Notes: generated from the sequence alone by a model not told the origin. DNA of 64,000 bases from Xiphydria camelus (GCA_963678675.1 OY783195.1:7698001-7762000), one strand, 5' to 3'; counted from the first letter of the stretch, positions 46,312 through 58,113 are shown. Numbers and translations are program-made.

Positions 46312-49300
46312 ATGGATATTATTGTAGTGCTACGCAATAGATATATTCTAAGGTACAGAAGGGAACAAAGAAGACGGGAGCAAATCCGTAATAACAGGAT
46401 TAACATGAGACACCTTAGGGATGCCTCTAACCCTTTCACATTATCCGATAGTATTTTTACGGGCAGATATAGATTATTAAAAGATCTGGTTCGTGCGCTC
46501 AGTGAAGAGCTTCGACCATTCTTGCATGAGCCTGAGAGAAGTACGGGAGTGCCGGTACAACATAAGATTGTATACACCCTAGATTTCATTAAATTGGAAA
46601 CAACTGTCTTAATAATTATCCTTCTTTTTTCTTAGGTATTATATGCTCTGAATTTCTTCGGGCAAGGCTCATTCCAGAAAGCCGTATAGGCTGTGATTTT
46701 ACTTTAGGACTAAGTCAGTCTACTGTGAGCAGATGCTTAGAGGAAGTGGTGGGTGCCCTAAATCGCCCTGAAATACTGGTTGCCAATATACGATTACCTA
46801 CCAATGAAGCCGAGAGGAGGGCAATTATTAGAATGTATGTATTTGAATTTATGATTGTTTTCAGTGTGCACGAAGTTTTTTATACTTTTGTTTTTTTAAA
46901 GGCACTTTGGGCGCTGCCCGATACCTGGTGTATTGGGTTATGTAGATGGTACCCACATCCGTATCGTTGCTCCTGCAATGAATGAGGAAGCATTTGTGAA
47001 TAGGAAGCAATTTCATTGCCTCCCAATATGTAGTCATAAGCCCAGTTCCACAAAAGGGGGCCCAGGACTGATCCCTGGGGGACCCCGGCCCTTACCTGCC
47101 GTTGATGAATCAGACCATCTTCTCCCCTATACTGTACCGTTCTATTAGTCAGGTAATCCTTGATGATTTGAAGAAGGAACCTTGGCGTACCTCTTTCCCT
47201 TAGTTGGTTTATTATACTGGTCTATGGTATGCTGTTAAAGGCGTTGGCTATGTCCACCCCCACTGCTACCACTACGTCCCCATTGGCAAGAGCTTCCTCC
47301 ACAAACTGTTTGACTACTATCATGGCATCTATGGTTGATCTCCGGACTCTGAACCCAAATTGGAACTCGGAGAGGCCCCCTCGCGGACTGTTTTGGAGTG
47401 CAGTCTCGAGTTTACGGGCGATTACCCCTTCAAATCCCTTGGCCATGTCGTTAATCAGACATATCGGACGGTACTTACGTTTTCCCTCCACATCCGTATT
47501 GCTTTTCGGAATGAGGACAAGGTTGGCCCTCTTCCATATACGAGGGAAACGGCCCTCTCTCAGACATCTAGAATAGAGGCTAGCCAACTCTTCAAGGGTT
47601 TCCTGCGTTGCAGCCTTTAGCCAGGACGCCCTGATGCCGTCCGGGCTCGGGGCGGCCTGTTTTGGTTTTTTTCAGTTTCTCAAGGCTTATAGCCGCAAGA
47701 ACAGGAGAGACCACCATCTCCTGTTCGTCTTCTTCCTCTTGTAACTCCTGTGCGTCGTTCTGTCTCTCCTCCGCTCCTATCGTTTGCGGTTCGGGGAAAA
47801 GTCCGTCCAGTACCTCCTGCACTTCTTGTAGCGGAATTGTTTCCATAGTTGAGGGAGCGGAGCGTCTTAGTCGTTTCATTGCAATTTTATACGCCCGACC
47901 CCAAGGGTCAGTCTCGAGGGCTTGTATTATTTCCTCCCAGGCCAGGGCTCTTGCCTTCCTTATTTCCCTGCGTAGTTCCCTGCGTGCATCGCGAAGAGCT
48001 CCTTCCATGAACCTAACCTGGTTCTCAAGTTCTGATCTCTGTCTGTACCTATTCTTGAGCCTTGTAAGGGTTCTTCTCAGCCGGTTGCACCTGGACCTAG
48101 TCTGTGCAATTTCGGGGCCCCACCAGAAGATATTTCTTCGGGCCGGGGCATCTTTGACCCTATTGACTGCCACGTCACAAGCCTCCTGTATCACTTTGGT
48201 CAACTCCTCCGCCCTGTCATCGACCGTAGTCTCTTCCTCGGTGCCCTCCCTCAGGCATGCCGGGTCCCAAAACTTAGCTATAAGTGCTGCCTGGAATTTG
48301 TCTTCGTTAAAACTTATCTTGGCCCACCGGGGGCCGAAACTAGCGCGAGGTTGGTTTGCCCCCTGGGCATGGGCTTCGGGGTGCGGCAATCGGAACGTTA
48401 CATATTTATGGTCCGACAGCGACTCTCGATTCTTCCTGACCATCCAGTCCTGATTGCGGCCCGTCAATCCCGGGGATCCCCACGTTAAATCGACCACCGA
48501 TTGTCCAGTCGCCCTAACATATGTAGGGACGTTTCCAATGTTAAGCAGTCTAAAATCCAATTCAGCCATTAATGCCGCTAGGCTGTCCCCCGTATCATAT
48601 GTTTCTTAGACCAAAATAATATATTGGTAGAAGTAAACGTACCTTATTATAAAGTCAATTAACTTGGGAACTATATGGCCTCAAAATGAGGAAAAATTAT
48701 GCTTTAGTGCCCATACTAAGGTGTTTTTTTCTTAAATTGAGCAATTATTTTTTTGATTTGTTAGACCTAACACACACACACACAGAGACTTTCTTTATGT
48801 GGCTTTACACTGTTCCATTTTGTAGGTGGCTACATCAAATTACAAGATTTTAAATGTTCTGGCACGGTATCCAGGCTCCTCGCAAGATTCATTTATATGG
48901 GCCAATTCAGCTATCCGTACTCAGATGGAGCAGCTTTATAGAACAGGAGCGGAGTGTTGGCTTCTTGGTAAGTTCACAGAGGACAACAAAATTTTGTTAG
49001 GCAACTGTATTCTAATAGGAAAAAAATATTGGGCTTTCTACATTTTTCAGCTTAACTGTGGTTAAATTGAATTCATTGTTTGTAAAAATATGTACTTCAT
49101 AAATAAGAAATGAGATAAGTTGAAATGTTGACAAGAAAAGTTTTTCCCGTAAGTAACTAAAATAGAATTTTTTTATAGGAGACTCTGGCTACCCCGAAGA
49201 ACTATGGCTCCATGTTCCTTTCCGTAATGCTCCAGAAGGCTCAGCTGAAGCAGAGTTCTCTTCGCAACTAAAAATGAGTAGGAGCAGCGTGGAGAGAACT

Positions 49301-49582
49301 ATAGGTCATTTGAAGAGCCGGTTTCAATGTCTCCATGTCCATCGTGTTCTCATGTACTCTCCGGAGAAAGCAGCATGTATTGTGAATGCTTGTGTAGTGT
49401 TGCACAATAAGTGTTTAGATGCTAGGCTTCCACAATTTGAAATTATTCCGGAAGACAGAGTACCCCAGGACAATGTCATGAGACCTCCTCGAGAAGGCCG
49501 TCCGCCTGATCGGCTCCTACGAGAGACTGAAGTAGTTAAGCAGAGGTTGGTGAACAGGCTACGTCAAGCAGCAGTCAACTAA
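46312..49582 (+). pseudogene. HARBI1-like DDE transposase, interrupted
   Basis: Five exons: 46312-46569 (LRDASNPFTLSDSIFTGRY), 46636-46852 (LSQSTVSRCLEEV helix-turn-helix), 46902-47016 (YVDGTHIRIVAPAMNEEAF, first aspartate), 48826-48967 (ILNVLARYPGSSQDSF), 49179-49582 (GDSGYPEELWL second aspartate, SSVERTIGHLKSRF glutamate). Splice sites are canonical and phases join, except a missing base at about 46688 that creates TAG. A LINE fragment replaces the end of exon 3 and start of its intron, removing a few conserved residues after KQFH. The rest is unusually well kept. The transposase would act with the Myb-like protein encoded downstream. Confidence 0.8.
47017..48605 (-). pseudogene. Non-LTR retrotransposon (R1/Jockey-like) fragment
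   Basis: From 48605 down: end of the AP-endonuclease domain (ESLSDHKYVTFRLP), a long arginine-rich linker, then reverse transcriptase (RANLVLIPKSN, YRPICLINDMAK, FGFRVRRSTIDA, VGVDIANAFNSIP with a catalytic aspartate, GVPQGSVLGPLLWN). A frameshift lies near 47655 and a stop near 47222. The 5' end is truncated, as usual. The 3' half of RT and any tail are missing too, so it is not a simple insertion. It lies in the Harbinger transposase gene on the opposite strand. Confidence 0.8.
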
Positions 49583-49748
49583 ATTGTGCAGAAATGAAAA
49601 CACGAAGTTTATATTATTATCTGTTAATGATGTTACCTTGCTTAACTCCAGTAGTTAATAAATATTTTGATTATTTATTTTTATAATAAGGCATGTGTTG
49701 TTACTTTGCTCTTTCGTAAAATAAAAACAACTAATTGCGCTAGGTATG

Positions 49749-50298
49749 TATATATATTTACTAAATTAATAAACAATAAACTATATTCTAAACTTGCACA
49801 AAAAACTCTTGGTAGTATTTTAACCCTATTTGGCTTCGTCCTTTGGTAAACTTAAATAAAAATCCAAAGAAAACAATTAATTTTTCTTTAGCCACATTTT
49901 TTGCTAGGTATGTAGGGGTAGTTGGGGCAAAACGGACACTGGGGGCAAAGTGGAATTGTTCTCTTATTTGAACCTACTATCGGCATCTATCATAAAATAG
50001 TGTAAGGTGGCAAGATCTTATAGAGTGATCACTTTATAAGACCTTGCCACCTTACGCTATTTTATGATAGATGCCGATAGTAGGTTCAAATAAGAGAACA
50101 ATTCCACTTTGCCCCCAGTGTCCGTTTTTCCCCAACTTCCCCTATATATATTTACTAAATTAATAAACAATAAACTATATTCTAAACTTGCAAAAAGAAC
50201 TCTTGGTAGTAGTTTAACCCTATTTGGCTTCGTCCTTTGGTAAACTTAATTAAAAAGCCAAAGAAAACAATTAATTTTTCTTTAGCCACATTTTTAGT
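49749..50298. repeat. 155-bp direct repeat flanking a foldback MITE
   Basis: 49749-49907 and 50143-50298 are about 95% alike (tatatatatttactaaattaa through ttctttagccaca) and sit immediately around the MITE at 49915-50142. The duplication is far larger than any normal target-site duplication. Confidence 0.85.
49915..50142. mobile_element. 228-bp foldback MITE, TA target
   Basis: Ggggtagttggggcaaaacg at 49915; arms of about 100 bp are almost perfect reverse complements around a 25-bp centre; TA lies on both sides. Ends resemble those of the pogo element at 43399 (gggtagaccggggcgaa), suggesting a pogo-type helper. Confidence 0.85.
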
Positions 50299-50571
50299 GC
50301 GTCTTGTAACCTGGCAAAAAACAAAAATATGATCAGGGAATGTAGCCAAACAAAAAATTATGTCCCACAAAAGGTGACCATCACGTGAGCAAAGAATTCC
50401 CGTCAAACCGTGATTAAACATTGCATTGATAGTTTTAAGTAACGATGTCAGATGACAAGTATTTTTTTGTCCCGTGATGGCCATCTTTCATGGGGCAGAG
50501 ATTATAATAATATATATTTCCTCATTACACTCACGTCTTCATGGTATCCGTAATGGATATTGCTGCATTTT

Positions 50572-51700
50572 CTATAGCCGCTGCCTGTTTCTATTGAACG
50601 GCCAGAGATTGGTGTTGGATATTGTCACCATTTGCTCTTTCAGTTGAATTTTTCTTTGTAAAAGTTGGTTTTGCTCTTCAGACAGCTTTAAGAGCTTGTC
50701 TGGAACCTCATGTGAGCTTGGGTCTTCTGAAATCATGAGTAAATACGAGAATCTTGCTTATTTCCAGGTTATAAAAAAACTAGAGTATTATTACCATTTT
50801 CTGAACGAGTGTTTTTTCTTTTCCTCCTTTTCTCGGACAAAGATGGAGCTGCCGAAATTGAGTACTGCTGAGATGGTACGATGACTGGTTCAGAGGGGTC
50901 ACACTGCAGAACACTCACAGAAGCCGAGTCAAGGGAGATGTGAATATTTTCTCCAACCTCCTCCCAAACCATGTTATTCATTTCAGATGATCTCATAGAA
51001 GCCTATCAGAATAAATACAACATGAGGCTTTTTCTCTGATATACAATAAACAATAGTAAAGTACGGACGCGGTCGAAAGTACATCGGCAAGGTCCAGCCG
51101 CATTATGCGTTTTCGGGAGAAACTACGACATTAAAAGAATTACTCCGTAAATTAGGACTGTGGCTGGACCTTGTCAATGCACTTTTGAACGCGTCCATGC
51201 TCTACATACATGTGCCTCTATGGGGTCTGCAACTGAAGATAAACCCTCTGCAACAACCTGCCCCAGAAAAGCCACCAGCTCCTCTTCCAATGGGGTCAAT
51301 GTTAATTTCGTGGGAGGACCACCATCTGTCCCATTGAAACTCCTCTTACTTTTCGCAGCCTTCGACTTTACATCTGACCTCCAATCTTGCCACGACTGTA
51401 AAACAAAATTCCTGTGAGTTTACTAATAAACGTCCACGTAGTAAATACAAACATATCATTATGTCGAAGAACATTATACCTTCATCCATTTATCGCCACT
51501 TTTGGTAGCTCCGTTTGGGTGGCTATTTAGCTCATCAGCCAGATTTTGCATTAATTTGGCCTTAACTTTCGCACCCTCAGGCCCTAGGTTTAAAATTTTG
51601 CCCCTTGCAAAATTCTCGTGCTCCTTCATGAACCGAAGCATCACTTCCCTCTGCTCCAGAGATATACGACTTGTTTTTTCTTCCTGAAGTATGGTTGCTT
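50572..51700 (-). pseudogene. Harbinger 2 zeste/Myb-like accessory protein
   Basis: Exons read downward: about 51700-51484 (SLEQREVMLRFMKEHENFA, ending KSGDKWMK at a GTATAA donor), 51397-51190 (SWQDWRSDVKSKAAKSKRSF, GTDGGPPTKLTLTPLEEEL), 51002-50800 (serine-rich, KRRKRKN), 50735-50572 (coiled coil LSEEQNQLLQRKIQLKEQM, stop 50572-50574). It is the zeste-like Myb/SANT DNA-binding type. No frameshift is visible, but a MITE at 51063-51198 lies just after the second exon and the start codon is not identified, so I leave it as a probable pseudogene. In related elements this protein helps recruit the transposase to DNA. Confidence 0.6.
51063..51198. mobile_element. 136-bp foldback MITE
   Basis: Ggacgcggtcgaaagtacat and atgcacttttgaacgcgtcc are inverted copies (arms about 38 bp with caaggtccagcc in both). 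Lies in an intron or exon end of the minus-strand Myb-like gene. Confidence 0.75.
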
Positions 51701-52356
51701 TTAACCAAATAGACCTTGTTCCTGCGCAAATTCACAGTGCGCATGTCACATTTTTCAGACTGTGCACTTGCAGCCTAACCTCACAATAAATTCTATTTGT
51801 TTCTCTTATTACCGATGTGTAAAATAAAAGTTAAACATTATGGTGCTACAAAGCATTGTGTATTTGGAGAATTTGTTAGTAATAATCCCGTAAGTTGTCC
51901 TGCCCGGTCATTTTAAAAACGTGAGGTTATGGTCTAATGTTTTGGTCTGAGAAAACTGGGGGGATGTCCACGCGCATCCTTGTAGAAACAAGGTCTATTT
52001 TGTTGATTTTACATAATAATAATTACCTTATTCATCATAAATAAACACAAACAACACAACACAACAACACAGTTGACAGTTAACCACAAATATTGAATCA
52101 TACGCCAACTTGGAGTCCAGATCACAAAACACACACGCACTCTGATTGGTTGGGAGCATAGCAATTTGGCAACATCGCACGGCGTTCGGCAATTCTCCCG
52201 ACCGCCCTTCAATTCCCGAATGAAATGGGACCCGATAAGCGATACTGAATCGCAATGTACGCTACCGAACCGAATGTTCGATTACTGAGCCGTTCGATAG
52301 TCTACCGAACCGAGCGATTCGGTCTACGAAAAATAAATACAGAATAAGGCCCCTGG

Positions 52357-53372
52357 CGTTGGTCGGTTTGCCGGACTTACCGCGGTTATCCGTAGAGGCC
52401 CGCTCCGTGCGGGACGTCGATTTCTCCTTGGGATGTGATGACGGGATGAATTCCACGGCACGTATTCTTGTTTCCAGGAATTCGACAAACTCAGGGAACG
52501 TAGACGGTTCCCTCGAGTCCTTCCGCGAGAGTTCCCATGTTCGGCGTGAACGATTGCCGAGGCGGTCCACGGACAAGTGCACGATTAGGTCGTCCCACGT
52601 ATCGCCTGGCCATTCAAGAGTTCTTAGCGCATCCAATACTTCGACGGTCGTATTAAAGAGTCGCTCTAATTCATTTGCAGACTCGACAGCGATCGGCGCG
52701 ATAGCTAGGAGGGCCTCCATATGTGCCTTGACGAGTTGCGTTTTGTGCTCGTAAGTGTGGCAAAGCTTGTCCTAAGCGCGTTGGAAATTACCGTCTGTCG
52801 TGTGCGTGGTTGATAATTACCGACGACAGACGGTAATTTCGGGTCAGTTGTTCCGGTTCGCCGCTCACGTTTGTCTTGAAGTAATGTAGTTTCTCTACAT
52901 TGGTCAGCTCGGTATTTGACCCAACCATGGCGATGAACATGTCGCGAAAGCTAGGCCATTTGACATACTCCCCGGAGAATTTCGGCAGTAATATGCGTGG
53001 GACCCGACAGGCAGTTGACGATTCGTGAGACCGGGCCGAGGTTGTCGCAGGGACCGTCGGCTGAGCGTCGGTTGGGGCAGTAGTGAGCGATTCGTAATGT
53101 TCGAGTAACTCACCATGCGCCGTGGTATACGCTTCCTCGGTCTTCTCCAGCAGATCCTCCTTGAAGTAGGGTATTTCCCTGTCTGTGGACGTGGCCTGCG
53201 CTCTGATCTCGCAATGGGTTTCTTGAAAGTGGGCCCATTGATTCTCAAGAGTCTTGATGCGCGCCGTCGTAGCTCCACGAGTCATTCGTGCTTCACCTAA
53301 TTTCTTAAAGTTGGTCGTCGTCCGGCAGATGCGCTCGTACAGCGTCCGCTGATCTTCTATGACGACGTCCAT
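52357..53372 (-). pseudogene. BEL/Pao gag, 5' part
   Basis: Starts at ATG 53372 (MDVVIEDQRTLYERIC). Residues resembling DUF1759 gag follow: LLPKFSGEYVKWPSFRDMF and LTNVEKLHYFKTNVSGE, to about 52850. The frame then breaks at a small hairpin (52788-52835), a TAG replaces a tryptophan codon near 52772, and the pattern resumes at 52740 (MEALLAIAPIAVESANELE, WDDLIVHLSVDRLG) up to the Harbinger 2 insertion at 52351. An upstream ATG at 53444 exists but the added residues lack family similarity. Gag forms the cytoplasmic particle in which reverse transcription occurs. Confidence 0.8.
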
Positions 53373-53548
53373 GGCTCGAGGATCGTTATGGTAGAGACGC
53401 GACGAGACCGAAATACACAGATCACTGCACGCACAATTGTTCACTCATGCGCGTTTTTGTACTCGTACTTTTCAGTAAAGCTCGTAGGAGCGAGGAATGG
53501 AAGGACTTGCACTCCGATAAGGGCCGATCCGGCTCGAAGGACCAAGAT

Positions 53549-53822
53549 TTACGTAAGGGACGTGGTAGAAGGAATCGAATCGAGGGAGAAATACAAGCTA
53601 GTCCTATATTTACAAAATGGCACAGTTACAGAAAATCGTACGTAAAGTTTGGATAACGTGAGCGACCGGTGGAATCGATTTGAACGTTCGTAGAGTTCGC
53701 GCTAAGACAGATACACTGAGCGCAAGCGACGAAAGAGGCTATGCGCATCAAGAGTGCAAGCGACGGAGGAGGCTATGCACCGAGAACTTTTCTGTTTAGC
53801 GATTAAGAATCGACTGACGACT
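53549..53822 (-). repeat. BEL/Pao 5' LTR remnant
   Basis: Last 275 bases of the 606-base LTR; matching with the 3' LTR ends abruptly at 53822 (aagaatcgactgacg). Directly downstream on the minus strand, tcttggtccttcgagccgg occupies the primer-binding/leader position typical of BEL elements. Confidence 0.85.
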
Positions 53823-53823
53823 A

Positions 53824-53953
53824 AGGCAAAACCCGATGTCAAAAAAGCGATTTTTTGTTTTTAATGTCAATATGTACAGTCAGAAATGAAGAATATAATG
53901 GCAAAACCTCCTAAAAAATCAATTTTTTTGACATATTGGGTTCTGTCTTAATA
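53824..53953. repeat. Small inverted repeat at the LTR break
   Basis: Aaggcaaaacccgatgtcaa and tgacatattgggttctgtctt are imperfect inverted ends, 130 bp apart. It begins where the LTR stops. Confidence 0.5.
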
Positions 53954-55550
53954 CCACAGAAATCAACATTTTAATGTTGATTCTAATTGAAATTTATAGC
54001 TCTAATTAATTTAGTAAAATTCTATCTACTGAAATTATTATAAACTCGATGCATCTGAAACGTTCTATTACTGCACCAGAATGCATCCGCGTCAGACGAG
54101 TTACCATTTCGCAGGGGCCACGGCGCTCAAATGTTTTCGAATATGAATACAGAATCGCGTCAATCCATAGAAACTAAATTTTCAAATTATTTTGGTACAT
54201 TTTATCAACCCTCCGTGGTCTTACATCCGTAAAGTACTATTTCGCGATGGTCACACATGGGTAAAATGGACCCAACCGATTTTTAAATAATAGCCACATG
54301 AAGAACATCAGTCCAATTTAGACCAACAATATGTGGAACATTCTTCGAACATTGTAGAATATCAGATCACTGTATCTATTATACATACGTAAAAACTAAA
54401 ATGATGATATATTCAAAAACGATCGTGAATATGTAAATGCGTGCAAAATGAGTTGCTTTACTGAAAGTGTTATACCTTCTTTATCTTTGTGAGTTTTTCA
54501 AATAAAGTCTACAGATGATTCTCATACGATATGGTACTTTGAAGTAATAACCAGTTTTGTAGTGCACGTCTCAAAACCGATTTTTTTCGAAGTCCGAAGA
54601 AGGTTCGTAGTATGAATTTAAAAAAATGCTATTTATTCCGAGATCTGACAAGAGTCTAGTTATGATTGTAAAAAAAAAGTACAGTCAGCTTCAAAATTGA
54701 AGCCCGGGTTAAGTAGACCCTCGGTAATCACAGAGGGTTAAGCACTCGTTGAAATATTTATAACTCTGTTTTCTTTCACTCCGCGAACTTTGAATCGCTG
54801 CGACTCACCCCTTCGATATTATCCTTCCTAATTACCGCGATGCATTTCCCGCTCCGCGCGAGAGATCTCCCGAGCGCCGCGGAGGATGCATCCAATTCTA
54901 CGGCGCGACTAAGGAGCCACTCGCGAGACTCGTGGAGTCCGGAAGAACCGTATCCACCGCCTTTATCTTAATGCGAAAAGTTCTTCTTTGACGTACACTC
55001 GCTCGGCTTTCGAGAGAGATATCTCGCACCCGAAGCCCGCGCGGCGCGAGAGCTTTCTTTATGATCCGCTTTAGAGAGCGTCGCGTACCTACGAGGACGC
55101 CCGTGCGCGCGCGCGCGAAAGCGCAGCACCTCGAGAAATTGCAATTGTCGATGGCTCTCGCCCCTCTTTCAAAGTATTATGCACCGAGATAAGGAATACT
55201 TCCTGAATGTTACGAGGCTCCGGAGGGTCGGAGCTGAATATGTTCCCAGCTTGTAAGAATTAATGGTAGTCGCAGCGCGAGAGGTGTGATGATAAAAATT
55301 TCACGATTCTCTTCGTGCAAGGGCCGCGTCACTTCCGGCGGTTTGTACGGCCAATGCCCTACCGGAAGCCGGTGCAGTAATGCGATAAAACGACGCTATC
55401 GGATACCGTTCGACGCGTTTTATACTTAGGAAGTTCGTTGTGGGCGAGCAAGGCTTTTCGCGAAAAACCTTCTAACTTTTAAAGGGGAATGGGATTCTTT
55501 GGTAAATGGACGCGTTAGTGTTGTTGAAAAATCTGTTGTGTTCATTTTTT
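53954..55550. other. Gene-free stretch
   Basis: AT-rich to 54770, then CpG-rich to about 55450, including a (GC)n run near 55107-55118. No supported frame is seen; possibly a host regulatory region or first exon, unproven. Confidence 0.5.
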
Positions 55551-56190
55551 TCTATTACGTCGATTTTTCTTGAAACTTTTAGGAGAATGTTGATAACGTA
55601 AATGGTATCATATTGATCTAGTAGATAAGTGTTAATCATTTTGAATTTATCACTTATTTCTAGAGGATTTGAAGATATAAATAAATTTTTTTTAAATTAA
55701 GATAATCTGACGATAAAAATATTAACTTAAAAAGTAGTAATTTATCTACGAATTTTCTGGAAATAATTACTCTAAAAATAAACAATACATTCAGAATTAT
55801 TAAAACGCACTATATTAATACTATATTAGTTATTTTGTTAGTTTCCTTAAAAGTTTTAGGATTAATTCACATATCATAGAAAAGAAACAATTTTTTTCTA
55901 ATACATCAATTTGTCTCGAAATTTTTGGGAAAATGTTGATAACGTAAACGGTATGATATCGATATAGTAAGCATTAATCATTCTAAATTTATCGTTTATT
56001 TCTAGAGAATTTGAAGATAATACATGAATGTTTTTTAAGTTGAGAGACTCTGACGATGAAAATATTAACTTAAGAAATACTGATAATTTATCTTTGAATT
56101 CTTTGGAAATAATTACTCTAAAAATAAACAATAAATTCAAAATTATTAACACATACTACATTATGTTACTATATAATTAATATATCATAG
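55551..56190. repeat. 346-bp tandem duplication, AT-rich
   Basis: 55551-55860 and 55897-56190 align throughout (aatgttgataacgtaaaYgg; aaataattactctaaaaata). Roughly 80% identity by eye. An 84-codon minus frame inside the second copy is absent from the first and is not supported. Confidence 0.8.
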
Positions 56191-58111
56191 AAAAAAATTA
56201 ACAAAAGATTTTACAGCAACGTTAACACATCTAATACAGTAATTATTTACTGCTTTTTAGTTCCAAAAATATTAAGCTACAACTGATTTCCCGAAAGGGG
56301 AAAATAGGGTCTCTCTCTCTGCTGCACCGACCAACCACCTGTAACTAATCTCGCGTGGACGTCAGTTCCTATCATTCGCATCGTGTCCCACAGCACTGAC
56401 CGGTGTTACAGCACTGACTTTGTCAATATATCGACGGAAACTTTGCCTCAGTTTATAAACCCATTATAAATCCCTGCACCCCAGCCACCATTAATCAGGG
56501 ATCCACCGTTTATTTTACGCTTTCCAATTACCGCAACTTCGACGATGTGCCATAAAGTCTACGGCAAAATTCAAGAAGCTTTGAGTCGTTAGGAGAGGAG
56601 CGGATGGAGGAAAACTTCGAGCATTCACGTTGCATTGCTGAAATGACCTATTTTCATTCTATTTCGTTCCAACTAATCACTAATTATCATTTTAAAAACA
56701 CCGCTGTCTGCATTTACCCTAGTTTCACTGCCGCACACGCCGTCTCGATCTATTAGACCGAGAATTTTACATTTGCACATAATTTAGTAAAGTATTTTTG
56801 CACATAATTTAGTAAAGAGAGAGAGAGAGAGAGAGAGAGAATAGGAATTTTGAAATAATTCTTACGTGAGTCGTTACTACACATATAAACGTCTCTCTGC
56901 GCACTATCGGCAGTCAACGTGTTAACCCGTTCGTTGCGGATGACCTTTCTTCTGTGCGGTATCTTTCCGTATACGTCCCACGCGGCGTGAACGGAAAGTT
57001 TTCAAAAATCGGTCTGGCAGGGAACGTGTTAAGAACAGCAAAAATCGATAATTAACATTATGTTACCATTACAAAAAAAGGGCATCGGATGTCTACCGAA
57101 TATAATTAACGTAAGCTTGATCACCCCTAAAATTAATTCAAGAGATACCGTTATGTAGATTCTTGGAGCAATCCGAGTCACTATACTTTCTCACACGACA
57201 TACTACGTATAATGTACATGAATTTTATGTAGATACAACTGTATTACATATGCGTACATGGTTACAAAAAATATACGTATTACTTAGGTATATTTTTCGT
57301 TTCAATACTTACAGAAAATGTAAAATGTAGTAGTATAGTAGTAGTTTATTGTATGGCTCCTTACAAAACTCCTTAAAACATTGATATAGGTAAATTTAAA
57401 ATGTATATTATACGTATAATGTATATATATTTGTCATGTACAAATAATAAACGTATAGTATACGTACATTAATCGGTCATTTAACTCTATTTTCCACATT
57501 AATTTTACGTATGATTACGTATATCATACATAAATTTGTCGTGTGGGTTATCCAACAAATGCTGTACAATGCATGCGCTCTTACCCAGCCAGACGTATGA
57601 TTTAAATTTTGTAGCAACTTTACGAAAACATAGATCACGGCGTACAGCAACTGTTTGTGTTTTATGAGTCTTTCCTTGGCAATATTATTTAGGTATGTAA
57701 TTGAATTATGAAATCATGTTTCGGAAATTATAAGTGAAATTTACATATTACTATAATTTATATATTAATATTTTATACGAATTAGTAATTCCTAAGACGG
57801 TTGTTACCCGTTACTTTTGCTAATATTTATTTACTTTGTAATGCGAATGCATATTTCCAGATTACGATGAGCATTCCGTGCAGTATATGTAGCGAATTAC
57901 TACAAGCATCCGATGACACGTTTGCCACACCACATGTGGCTATTCATTTCACTTATCCAGCATCACACGCTGGCTTCTGGGGTAACAATAATAAAGCATT
58001 AGCCATTTAGTTGTTGCTAAACTTCGAAAATAAGGTTTACTATGTGAAATTTATACGTTCTCTTCCCCGCTATTTTAGCAATATTATCGCTGAAATCCTT
58101 TTCTTCTATTA
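56191..58111. other. Gene-free stretch with GA microsatellite
   Basis: A (GA)n run lies at about 56816-56842, and the rest is AT-rich with tacgtata-type words near 57200-57540. Gtcaacgtgttaa near 56912 recalls gtcaacgtgttat near 4830. No gene is recognised. Confidence 0.5.
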
Positions 58112-58113
58112 TA

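Larger units (their letters stand above)
46008..52351. mobile_element. PIF/Harbinger-like transposon 2
   Basis: Ends GGCCTTATTCTGTA (46008) and TACAGAATAAGGCC (52351) are exact inverted copies. CCTGG flanks both sides; because of the palindromic ends the true duplication may be 3 bp (CTG) or up to 5 bp. Subterminal ggttcggtagcg occurs in both ends. It carries a plus-strand HARBI1-like transposase and a minus-strand zeste/Myb-like gene, arranged tail to tail. A LINE fragment and two foldback MITEs are nested. Inserted in BEL/Pao gag. Confidence 0.8.
39851..53822 (-). mobile_element. BEL/Pao LTR retrotransposon, nested with other elements
   Basis: Minus-strand element: partial 5' LTR (53822-53549), gag, zinc knuckles, aspartic protease, reverse transcriptase/RNase H, a deleted integrase, and a full 3' LTR (40456-39851). 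The order gag-protease-RT-integrase and the gag type identify BEL/Pao. It spans 14 kb because a 6.3-kb Harbinger (46008-52351) and a 1.7-kb pogo element (43397-45084) lie inside. Removing each leaves the reading frame continuous at the insertion site, so both arrived by clean insertion. It also carries its own frameshifts, a nonsense codon in gag and loss of the integrase core. Confidence 0.85.

Noticed and set aside
47662..48453. 263-codon plus-strand frame
   Set aside because: Antisense shadow of the LINE endonuclease-RT linker; serine/leucine rich with no domain.
55898..56152. 84-codon minus-strand frame
   Set aside because: AT-rich, present in only one of two tandem copies, isoleucine/leucine/serine biased.
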